Assembly: GCA_964584415.1 (NCBI GenBank)
Contig: CAZOZX010000010.1
Location: forward strand, 1 to 37,709
From: PHAA01 sp964584415
GTDB taxonomy: Bacteria; Bacillota; Syntrophomonadia; Syntrophomonadales; Syntrophomonadaceae
Reading direction: 5' to 3'
Length of the DNA: 37,709 nt
Of the stretch, positions 16,660 to 24,715 are shown in pieces. The translations under genes and the position numbers were made by a program. Every line of letters starts with the position of its first letter. Position 1 is the first letter of the stretch. Below the pieces are notes generated by a model. The model did no database searches. It had not been told where the DNA came from and was given only the letters and a program-made list of their open reading frames with translations.

Positions 16660-17490
16660 CTAATCTTCGTCATGACTGGTAAAACCTTGCTCCTGAGCCA
16701 TTATGTCGAGATACACCGTCTCCACATTGGTTATATAAGGATCGATCCGGATTGCTTTCTTGCGTTCATCAAAAGCCTTGCTGTATCCCTTGCATTCTTC
16801 ACAAACTAAAGCCTGATAAGCCGGAAATCCTTCAATGCTTAGATAACGGATGGTCTGTGGATCGGAGTTGGAGCAATGAACGCAGAATACAGCCCGAGTT
16901 TCCCATTCGCTAAAGCACTGGTCACAGAACATAAAACGTCTGCCATCAGCGGAGCGAAAACGGCTGAAATAGGACTTCGAGGCACAAAACGGACATACAG
17001 TAGCGAAGTCCCATACCTCAAATCCGGCTTCGGTAAAGGATTTTTGGTAAGGTGCTGCCCATAATCTAAGAAATGGCCGCAAAGCATGATCGATACAAAA
17101 TACGAAGAGATCTTCGGGTAAGTCCAATTTCTGCGCCAGGGAAGCAAAATATTCTCCATCACCTTCCAGGAGCTTAATGGGAAGTTGGGCAAAATCCAAT
17201 TGGTCAGCCACAGATTCTATTTTTGCCAGCTGGGCTTTTATCTCAGGCCGAACTTCCACAAGAAACTTCAATAATCCGGCAAATACTTCCCGGAAATTTA
17301 GGGATTCCAGTTCAAAATCGACTGATTGCATTATGGATCTGTTGGTGTTTACCAGAATCTTTTTAATATCAATTTCTTGAGGTGTGTATGTTTGCTTGAG
17401 CTTTACCTGCTGTTGGTTTTGCCATGACTCCAGGGCCTTAAAAAAATCCAGATACCCTTCAGGCAGATCTATCGGGGTCTTCGTTTTCAT
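16660..17490 (-). CDS. fdhE: Formate dehydrogenase accessory protein FdhE
   Basis: FdhE is a cytoplasmic rubredoxin-like maturation factor that acts on the formate dehydrogenase catalytic subunit before Tat export. The 276-residue protein has the expected set of Cys pairs in its C-terminal half: 'CPFCASKSYF', 'FCDQCFSEW', 'FCVHCSNSD' and 'VCEECKGYSKAFD'. The start ATG 17490 has AAAAGGAG upstream. It is the last gene of the leftward fdh operon, separated from the cytochrome b gene by a 78-base gap that contains a hairpin. Its presence supports assembly of a Tat-exported enzyme. Confidence 0.92.
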   Translation of the reverse strand: MKTKTPIDLPEGYLDFFKALESWQNQQQVKLKQTYTPQEIDIKKILVNTNRSIMQSVDFELESLNFREVFAGLLKFLVEVRPEIKAQLAKIESVADQLDFAQLPIKLLEGDGEYFASLAQKLDLPEDLFVFCIDHALRPFLRLWAAPYQKSFTEAGFEVWDFATVCPFCASKSYFSRFRSADGRRFMFCDQCFSEWETRAVFCVHCSNSDPQTIRYLSIEGFPAYQALVCEECKGYSKAFDERKKAIRIDPYITNVETVYLDIMAQEQGFTSHDED

Positions 17491-17513
17491 TGATTAGCAA
17501 CTCCTTTTATGCA

Positions 17514-17542
17514 AAACAAGGGGAGTATTACTCCCCTTGTTT
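17514..17542 (-). terminator. Hairpin between the cytochrome b and fdhE genes
   Basis: AAACAAGGGGAGT (17514-17526) and ACTCCCCTTGTTT (17530-17542) form a perfect 13-bp stem with a 3-base loop. On the leftward strand it follows the cytochrome b stop by about 27 bases and is followed by only a short T run (TTTGTTTTGC), so it may be a partial terminator or mRNA-stability hairpin that lowers fdhE expression relative to the structural genes. Confidence 0.65.
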
Positions 17543-17568
17543 GCTATTATCCTTGGTTAATCTAATAT

Positions 17569-18252
17569 TTATTCGGATTTAGCCTTATCGCCATAGGTCT
17601 CTTCGTACCAAATAGTATGATGGTGCTGAGCCCAGTCAGCTCTGACTGTACCTTTCCACATACCCCAGAAGGATTCTCCTGAGCCAGGATGGAAGGAACC
17701 CAGGTAACCGTGCATACATACCATTAAGGTTCCGAATATCATGGCTAAATCATGAGTCCAATAAGAGAACCTTACCAAGCCGGGCCACCAAATGCTCGGC
17801 CACCAGATGATCCAACCGCTTATCATCAGCAGGAAGACCATGGTTGGGGTTACTACTGAGTTCATCTTTTCACCGCCGTTGAACCTGGTCTGAGGGGGGA
17901 TTTTAACCTTAAAGCCCAGGAACTCCAGGGGGAACACCATCAGGAATCCGATATCATTCAGGCCAAACCTGAACAGGTCTTTGATCCAGGCTATTACGCC
18001 CTTAAAACCAACTACCATAGAGGTCAGTATGGTTACGGTTAAGACCACGGCGGCTATACGGTGAACCAAGCCGGCTCCTCTATATCCGCCAAAGATTGCT
18101 GCTAACCAGTCAACCCCGTCCAGGAACAGGATCAAACCGGTAAATAAGCATAACAGGAAGGTCACGGTATGACTCCAGTGGGTAATACGAGCCAGGAAAT
18201 TAAATCTTTCTACGCGTGGAACGTCATCTCTATATTCCGGAATCCATTGCAT
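17569..18252 (-). CDS. Formate dehydrogenase cytochrome b subunit (FdnI/gamma family)
   Basis: A 227-residue integral membrane protein with four hydrophobic segments, at about 25-45, 62-84, 134-156 and 166-186. Candidate heme-ligand His residues occur at 25 or 28 ('ARITHWSH'), 64 ('GLVHRIAA'), 167 ('YWTHDLA') and 181 ('CMHGYLG'), the arrangement of the FdnI diheme cytochrome b family. It anchors the FdhAB heterodimer and passes electrons between formate and menaquinone. The start ATG shares a base with the fdhB stop (TAATG) and uses GGAGG inside fdhB. No signal peptide is expected or seen. Confidence 0.92.
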   Translation of the reverse strand: MQWIPEYRDDVPRVERFNFLARITHWSHTVTFLLCLFTGLILFLDGVDWLAAIFGGYRGAGLVHRIAAVVLTVTILTSMVVGFKGVIAWIKDLFRFGLNDIGFLMVFPLEFLGFKVKIPPQTRFNGGEKMNSVVTPTMVFLLMISGWIIWWPSIWWPGLVRFSYWTHDLAMIFGTLMVCMHGYLGSFHPGSGESFWGMWKGTVRADWAQHHHTIWYEETYGDKAKSE

Positions 18253-19079
18253 TACTCATGACCTCCTTCCGCATGTGCTCCATTTTTGTTGCCAATAACC
18301 CTTGATGTGACGAAGCTTATTGCAGATGCGCCCAGCGCGATGGGAATAAGCCATCCAGCATAGGGCTTAACCCAATTCTGCCAGAAGATTGTATTGCCCT
18401 CAACCTGCGGCTTAACCGGCAGCCCAAACTTATCGGGGGTGTCAGTTAAGATATACAATTTATTGGTGCCGGAACCTAGTTCAGTCTCGCCGTAAATGGT
18501 TGCCCGCGGGAAACCATTGGCACGCAGGTATTTGACTCTGCCCCTGGCTTCTTCCAGCAATTCATCCCGATAACCAAATTTAATAGCACCGGGAGCGCAC
18601 GTGCGGGCACATGCCGGAGTTAATCCTTCTTCTACCCGCTCATAGCAGAGGGTGCACTTGGTTACTGTATCGGTGTGTTTGCGATACTTGGGTATACCAA
18701 ACGGACAAGCATAACTGCAATACTGGCAGCCAATACACTTAGCCTCATCATGGAAGGTAGCACCCCAATCCAACTTGGTATAAGCCTGTTTGGGGCAAAC
18801 CTTAGCGCATTCCGGGTCCGTACAGTGCATGCACTGTACCTTCAGGAAATTCCAACGAACACCATCGACGGGATCTTCGGTCTCAGTAAAACGGATCATT
18901 GTATAAGTGTTACGGTCGGTATCGCCATGTTTGGAGTCATAGGTGCTCATATGCTGACCGCCAAAATATGATTTAGGCATTTCGGCTGGCAGCTGGTTGG
19001 AATCCTTACAAGCAGTAAAACAACCCCGGCAGGCGGTACACTTACTGGAATCATATAAATTGGTTTTTAATCTAGCCAT
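18252..19079 (-). CDS. fdhB: Formate dehydrogenase iron-sulfur subunit (FdnH/beta family)
   Basis: The 275-residue protein carries four ferredoxin-type Cys clusters: 'CTACRGCFTAC' from residue 14, 'CMHCTDPECAKVC', 'CIGCQYCSYAC' and 'CTLCYERVEEGLTPAC', i.e. ligands for four [4Fe-4S] clusters wiring the catalytic subunit to the cytochrome. A single C-terminal hydrophobic segment ('WLIPIALGASAISFV' near 245-260) should anchor it with its soluble part on the outside, as in FdnH. ATG 19079 is preferred over the upstream in-frame start at 19103 because GGAGGGC lies just before it and the upstream codons overlap fdhA. It begins 2 bases after the fdhA stop. Confidence 0.95.
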   Translation of the reverse strand: MARLKTNLYDSSKCTACRGCFTACKDSNQLPAEMPKSYFGGQHMSTYDSKHGDTDRNTYTMIRFTETEDPVDGVRWNFLKVQCMHCTDPECAKVCPKQAYTKLDWGATFHDEAKCIGCQYCSYACPFGIPKYRKHTDTVTKCTLCYERVEEGLTPACARTCAPGAIKFGYRDELLEEARGRVKYLRANGFPRATIYGETELGSGTNKLYILTDTPDKFGLPVKPQVEGNTIFWQNWVKPYAGWLIPIALGASAISFVTSRVIGNKNGAHAEGGHE

Positions 19080-19081
19080 AC

Positions 19082-22000
19082 TTAAGCCCTCCTTATATTG
19101 CAAAGCCAGGCTTTGTACTCAGGTATCATGGTGTTGGCATCGCCTACATGCGGGGTCAGACGGTTGGCCGGATCGCCGGTGGCAAAGCCTTTAAATCCAT
19201 ACTGCCAGACAGCTCCAACCATGTGGTACTGGTCGCCATTAATAATATATGGCTTGATGCGTTTGGTTACGCAGGCTACCGCTTCAATGTCACCACGGGT
19301 GGTTGATACTATGACCTTGTCATTGTTCTTAATACCCTTTAAGGCACCCAATTCCTCACTAATCTCCACAAACATGTTGGGCATTAGTTCAGCCAGCCAC
19401 GGCAGGGTACGGGTAAGTGCTCCGGTTTGCCAGTGTTCCACTACTCGGTAGGTAGTACCGATAAACGGGAAGTCAGCAGTGGTACCCAATTTATCAGGCT
19501 CCCAGATTTTGGTGGCCGGATTTACTGGTATTGGATTCATCAGATTTTGGACCGGGCTTTCCCAAGGTTCGTAGTGTTCTGGGAATGGGCCATCCTTAAA
19601 TGATGCCTTGGCTGCGAAGAAACAGCCTGTGCCTTCGGGTCTCATCAGGAATGGTACTGCCTTATCCGGGGGTGATGTCTTGGCGCAGTCGCAAACATCG
19701 TCACCTACCCAGGCGCCTACTACTTCTGGCTTGAGGGGATCGGACACTTTGGCCGCATCCCAGTGAATTAACATCCGCTCGGCATCGCCTTCCCAAGGAG
19801 TAATACCATCGGGTTTAACCGAACAGCGGTTGTAAACGATACGCCGGTTAACTGGCCAGCACCAACCCCAATTGGAGTAAAGTCCCAGGCCGGTTTTGGA
19901 ATTATCTTTGTTGTCACGGTGCATTGGCTTGTAATCAAGTGATCCATCCGCTTTGCTGGCCATCTGACCACAATATACCCAGTTTCCGCATGCGGTACTG
20001 CCATCGTCCTTGAGGTTGGCAAAACCTCCCGCGATTGGTTTCTTGTCGGCTACAGTGTAACCACTGTATTCATAGCCGACTAGTATGGGTTCAGGCTCTT
20101 CTCCATGACCATAACCCCAGGTCATTTTGGTTAAGGGCTCATCTTCAGGGCGAGTGCTGCCCTTATAGAGTTCCTGTATCTTCTTGGATAGCTCATCAAC
20201 TATGGCCAAGTCGGATTTGGATTTGCCAACTGGATCGGCACCCTTCCAGCGGTACTGGACCCAACGTCCGGTCTGGGCAGCGGTACCTTCTTTTTCATAC
20301 ACGGCGCACGCCGGCAGGAAAAATACCTCAGTCTGGATATCCTTGGGAGTGAAAGTCTCCATATGATGAGTTCCGCCGTGAGGCCTCTCCCAGGCTTTAT
20401 AAGTCCAGAACTCAGCAGTTTCGTTTAACCATAGGTCAACACTTACCAGCCATTTCAGTTTGGTCAAAGCGGTTTGCTCTTTGTTTGCGTTGGGTCCGCC
20501 TACCACGGGATTGGATCCCATTACGAACAGTCCGTCTATTTCACCTTTATCCATAGCCTCAAACATGGCAATGTGTGAATAGTTTTTAGCTGAATTACGT
20601 TTGGGCAGGTAATGGTAGGCGAAATCATTGGCCGGAGTACAAGCATCTCCATACCAGGCTTTGAGCGTACTTACTACCCATTTGGAGGTATTAACCTTAA
20701 ATCCTGAGTTAGGAATACCAGCTGTCACTGCTGCCCTGAATTCTTCCATGGTAGCCGCTGGCAATTTAGCTGCTCCAGGAGTAACAGCTTTTACAAAGGA
20801 CAGGAGGTCTTTATTGGCGGCAGTATTCATAGGACTATCGATATAGCCAGGTATAATATGGAATAACAGAGCCATATCGGTAGCACCCTGAACATTATTT
20901 TCACCGCGCAGCGCGTTTATTCCGCCGCCGGGGCGTCCCATATTACCTAACAGCAACTGGACATTGGCGAAAGATTTAACGTTCTGGCTGCCCACCGTGT
21001 GCTGGGTGATGCCCATGGCATACATGATATTACCCACTTTGTTGGGAACTCCGGTGGAACAGAACAGTTTGAGCACTTCCAGGTATTTGTTCTTAGGAGA
21101 ACCGGTAATTTTAACCACTGTGTCGATATCGTATCTGGAATAGTGCTTGGCCATCAATTGGAAAGCACAACGCGGATCGTTTAATGTCGGATCTTTCTTG
21201 ATGGTAGTTCCATCTGCTTCATATTGATAATCCCAAGTTTTGTTGTCATAACTTCGTTTAGCTGCATCATAACCAGAGAATAAACCATCCTTAAAATCGA
21301 AACCTTCCGCGATTAGATAGGATGCATTGGTGTAAGCCTTTACATACTCCTCATGATACAGTTTGTTCTGGATTATATAATTGACCATGCCGCCCAGGAA
21401 GGCGATATCGGTTCCGGAACGCATCGGGCAATATAAATCCGAAATTACGGAAGTACGGGTATAGCGGGGATCAACATGAATTATCTTGGTCCCTCTGACC
21501 CTGCGGCCTTCACCCAGCCATTTCATACCGATAGGATGGTTTTCAGCCATATTGCTGCCCATGATTAGAGCAACGTCAGTGTTCTTCAGGTCGACCATAT
21601 GATTGGTCATTACACCCCGGCCAAATGCTGGTGACAAACCTGCCACCGTAGCGGAGTGTCAGATACGGGCCTGGGTTTCAAGATATACCATACCCAGGGA
21701 GCGGGCCAGCTTAGACCACAAATATGCCTCTTCATTGTCGAGACCGGATCCTCCAACTGATGCGATCTTCTCGGTCCGGTTTACGATTATCTCGGCGTCT
21801 CCGACCTTCTCTTTGTGGATGAAACTGCTGTCACGGGTTTCCTTAACCCGATGGGCGATTTCTTCAATCATCCACTCCCATTCTTTTTCTTCCCATTTGT
21901 CACTTCCTTTAGCGCGGTACAGCGGAACCGTGGCGCGCATAGGATTGATCACTTGTTCTCCGGTTTCTGGCTCGTACATCTCTCTCAGGTTGAACATAGC

Positions 22001-22285
22001 TGCACCCTTAGCACAGGCGCAACCACGGTTAATGGGATTATCAGGATCTCCCTCCACGCTGAGGAGTTTTACGAATTTGCCGGCCGCATCTCTTTCCGAA
22101 TAAACCAGCAGGCCGCAGCCTGAAGCGCAAAACGGACATACAGTTGGTACGCCTTTGACGTTCTTGATCCGTAACGTCCTAACAGCGGCTGCAGCGGGTT
22201 TCAAATCAAAACCCAAGTCTGCGACTGCCATAGCTGCTGCGCCGGCACCGGTTACCTTTAAGAATTGTCTGCGGGTAACCTTCAT
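19082..22285 (-). CDS. fdhA: Formate dehydrogenase catalytic subunit, selenocysteine-containing, Tat-exported
   Basis: The Mo- or W-bis-MGD enzyme oxidises formate or reduces CO2. Two open frames (22285-21662 and 21658-19082) join through an in-frame TGA at 21661-21659; the sequence around it, QARI-U-HSATVAGLSPAFGRG, is the canonical selenocysteine site of formate dehydrogenases, so TGA should be read as Sec209 in a 1067-residue protein. The N-terminus has a Tat signal (RRQFLK at 5-10, then an Ala-rich hydrophobic stretch), and C50, C53, C57 and C91 ligate the [4Fe-4S] cluster. ATG 22285 has AAAGGAGAG upstream. The SECIS hairpin lies just after the TGA. Export plus FdhB and cytochrome b indicate an FdnG-like, outward-facing enzyme. 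Standard gene callers will split this gene. Confidence 0.95.
21630..21661 (-). promoter_or_regulatory. SECIS element with UGA(Sec) codon of fdhA
   Basis: On the leftward strand, after TGA (21661-21659) and an 11-base spacer, GGTGGCA (21647-21641) pairs with TGTCACC (21636-21630), one G-U wobble included, around the loop GGTT. The E. coli fdhF SECIS has the same 11-base spacing and a GGUC-type loop after GGUUGCA. This is the hairpin that SelB would bind to recruit Sec-tRNA. Confidence 0.9.
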
Positions 22286-22691
22286 TCTACAAACACTCTC
22301 CTTTCCCCCTAAAACTACATCTAAATTCCCCACATAGTATAGCATCACTATGACAATAGAAATAGATGCTTTTTAGTGAGATTACTGATAAATATTACTA
22401 AATTGCTACGACTGGATTACGATAGATATCAAGCTGACTATTGGGTTTTGCAACCTATACCCCCAAACTTATATCACCTCCATCTGGGGAGTAAATATAT
22501 CTATTGCACCCTGACAAACCGAGCAAGGTCCAATGACATTATAAGATAAATTCTTACTTCTTACATAGTGAATACACCTTATCCGATTTATTCTTCGACA
22601 GACAAAGCAAAATCCCTGCAAATATATCAAAGCAAGGATTATACTATAAGAAATCATTATGCAAAACATTTAGCTCAGTGATAACATTATG
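22286..22691. other. Intergenic region between fdhA and the moeA-PBP fusion gene
   Basis: About 400 bases without a certain gene. It holds a small leftward Cys-rich frame (22469-22669, listed apart), a perfect GGAGGTGAT ribosome site on the leftward strand near 22475 that leads into no long frame, and, downstream of it, an AT-rich stretch ahead of fdhA. A TATACT word near 22340 could be a -10 box for fdhA but has no convincing -35 partner. No riboswitch fold was recognised. Confidence 0.4.
22469..22669 (-). CDS. Possible small Cys-rich protein
   Basis: A 66-residue leftward frame begins 22 bases after the moeA-PBP fusion stop. It has a hydrophobic N-terminus (MISYSIILALIYLQGF region) and then two CxxC pairs, 'CFVC' and 'CSVC', with 'RCIHY' between them, a spacing that could bind zinc or an iron-sulfur cluster. 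The ribosome site is poor (no clear AGGAGG), and a shorter form beginning near the 'CFVC' would also be possible. I do not recognise the protein. The paired cysteines are the only reason to list it; a chance frame is a real alternative. Confidence 0.35.
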   Translation of the reverse strand: MFCIMISYSIILALIYLQGFCFVCRRINRIRCIHYVRSKNLSYNVIGPCSVCQGAIDIFTPQMEVI

Positions 22692-24611
22692 CTATTTAGC
22701 GCCGTCCCACATAATCAGGCCGGTCTGGTCCATATGGTAACCTCCAAAATCCTGCATGCGCTGTTTGAATTCGGGGCTATTCACCGCTGCAAGCAGACAA
22801 TCGAGTTGGTCCCGATTTAACAAGTCGGGAAGGACCCCTAGGTCGTATCGCTCCATTTCCACTGGAATGAAATCCAGGTCCATGATTTTGGCGCTGGCAT
22901 AGATAGCCAGTCCGGTATCTCCACCATTATTTTTTATTGATGCCGTAACTGATAAGTGTGAATATTCCTCGCGGTTATAGCCGTTTATATCCGATTCACT
23001 AATACCTTCCTTCATTAATAAATAGTCCAGCAACAATCTGGTTCCGGCACCCTTCTGGCGGTTGATATAGCGAATTTCGGGCCGGACCAGATCTTTAATA
23101 CCGGTTATGTGCAGAGGATTGCCTCTTTGAACTGCCAATCCCTGTTCCCGCCTGACCAGGTTAATAAGGAGCACCTTGTGGTCAGGTAAATACCTTTTCA
23201 GGTAACTGATATTATAGTCACCATTATCATAGTCAAGTAGGTGCAGGCCGGCACAATGGGCCTCAGCACGGCTCAAAGACATAATTCCCCCCATACTGCC
23301 AACATTGGTGGAAATCAATCGTATCCCGTAATCCTTCTGCAAAATGTCTATCAAAACGTCAATGGCCAGGTCATGGCTGCCCAAACACACCATGGTGTTG
23401 TCTATTACCTGAGACGGACGCTGCAGAGAGACACGACAGGAGCTGCCGGCATGCATGCCTTCAATACCCCGGGGGATATGCAGCAGTCCATCGGATTTTA
23501 CCAGGATACTAGTTACACCTGCCCCTCTATTTAGAGGGTATGCCAGATAATGGTTAGATATTCTTGCCACATTAACATTAATAAATTCGTCCACTCCCGC
23601 ATGAGAAGCTAATTTACGGGTTAGCAGGCATTCCATGACCTCTGGTTGAGGAGGTGTAAGGCCTACCTTTTTATATATGATAGGGCGGGCGAAGAGACTG
23701 AATATCAGCTGGGCAGAAACCGGGTAGCCAGGCACTCCAATCACTGGTTTGTTATTAATTAGGCCGAGTATAGCTGGTTTGCCTGGCCTGGTGGCCAACC
23801 CGTGAAGAATAAGTGTACCTAGTTCCTGCACTATCGAAGCAGAATAATCTTCCCTTCCGGCTGATGAGCCAGAACATATCACGATTAGATCCGCCTCCGG
23901 CTCAAGTTCCTGTACAGCTTGGCGGATTAGTTGCTGGTCATCAATTACTATATTATGCCGCACGGATATCCCGCCCCATTCCTCCCAAAGCGCTGCCAGC
24001 ATGCGGCTGTTGGATTCCACAATCTCCCCGGGGGGCATATTCTCGTACCCGTTTTCGACCAGTTCAGTTCCAGTAGGAATAATAGCCATAACGGGTTTCT
24101 TGATAACGGCAACCTTTTCTACCGAGGCGGTATTAAATGAAGCTAATTCATAAGGTCCAATCAAGGTCCGGCTGGGGACAATCATATCCTGTTCCACCAG
24201 ATCCTCCCCGATGGAACGAATGTGCTGCCAAGGTACGGCGGGCTTAATAATTTGTACCTGGTCCCCAATCATATTTATGTCTTCAATCATGATGACAGCA
24301 TCATATTCCTGAGGAACGTAGTCACCCGTGTCTACGACTAATATTTCATTAGCTGGCAGACTTATCGGATTGACTTCAGTTGCATTGTAAGTTGCGGCAG
24401 CTTTAACTGCTATCCCATCCATAGCAGAAGCCATGTAGTGAGGATGGGAACGTTGGGCATAAACCGGATGAGATGTCCGCCTACCGAGGCAGTCCATAAT
24501 CCCTACTTCCTCGTATTCCAGATCAAACCATCCACAAGCCTCCAGTTGCTGCACAAACAATTCCAAAGCTTCATCCAGAGGTTTATTTTCAATATATATA
24601 TTTCTGTCCAT
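22692..24611 (-). CDS. MoeA-like molybdopterin metal-insertion protein fused to a periplasmic-binding-protein-like domain
   Basis: The 639-residue protein has an MoeA part at about 1-405 ('HYMASAMDGIAVKA', 'VVDTGDYVPQEYDAVIMIED', 'IIPTGTELVENG', 'IVICSGSSAGREDYSA', 'GLATRPGKPAILG', 'GVPGYPVSAQL') and a C-terminal part at about 415-639 of the LysR-substrate/PBP-like type ('VCLGSHDLAIDVL', 'SMGGIMSLSRAEAHCAGLHLLD', 'RYINRQKGAGTRLLLDYLL'). MoeA inserts molybdate or tungstate into MPT-AMP; the PBP-like half probably binds an oxyanion or a cofactor intermediate. GGGAGGAC precedes ATG 24611. It is divergent from a stand-alone moeA and upstream of the formate dehydrogenase operon on the same strand, which suggests a role in charging that enzyme. 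Confidence 0.92.
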   Translation of the reverse strand: MDRNIYIENKPLDEALELFVQQLEACGWFDLEYEEVGIMDCLGRRTSHPVYAQRSHPHYMASAMDGIAVKAAATYNATEVNPISLPANEILVVDTGDYVPQEYDAVIMIEDINMIGDQVQIIKPAVPWQHIRSIGEDLVEQDMIVPSRTLIGPYELASFNTASVEKVAVIKKPVMAIIPTGTELVENGYENMPPGEIVESNSRMLAALWEEWGGISVRHNIVIDDQQLIRQAVQELEPEADLIVICSGSSAGREDYSASIVQELGTLILHGLATRPGKPAILGLINNKPVIGVPGYPVSAQLIFSLFARPIIYKKVGLTPPQPEVMECLLTRKLASHAGVDEFINVNVARISNHYLAYPLNRGAGVTSILVKSDGLLHIPRGIEGMHAGSSCRVSLQRPSQVIDNTMVCLGSHDLAIDVLIDILQKDYGIRLISTNVGSMGGIMSLSRAEAHCAGLHLLDYDNGDYNISYLKRYLPDHKVLLINLVRREQGLAVQRGNPLHITGIKDLVRPEIRYINRQKGAGTRLLLDYLLMKEGISESDINGYNREEYSHLSVTASIKNNGGDTGLAIYASAKIMDLDFIPVEMERYDLGVLPDLLNRDQLDCLLAAVNSPEFKQRMQDFGGYHMDQTGLIMWDGAK

Positions 24612-24646
24612 GTAGTCCTCCCAGAAACGGATTTCACTGTTGCGGT

Positions 24647-24675
24647 TTGTACCTCAAGATTTGTTTAAGTATAAT
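24647..24675 (+). promoter_or_regulatory. Sigma-A promoter of moeA
   Basis: TTGTAC (24647-24652) and TATAAT (24670-24675) are separated by 17 bases. The -10 box overlaps an ATG at 24674 that is in frame with moeA, which argues that this ATG is not the start and that translation begins at 24716. Confidence 0.7.
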
Positions 24676-24715
24676 GGAAAATAAACCAAAATCAAAACAG
24701 AATGGGGAACAAGAT

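Noticed and set aside
21647..21661. fdhA as a pseudogene broken by a stop codon
   Set aside because: The stop is TGA in the conserved Sec position with a SECIS hairpin at the proper distance, and both sides are intact.
22440..22462. Sigma-54-like promoter (TTTGGGGGTATAGGTTGCA on the leftward strand) ahead of fdhA
   Set aside because: The TTGCA half fits and GG/GC spacing of 10 can be drawn, but the -24 element TGGCAC is poor (TGGG) and no activator gene is nearby.
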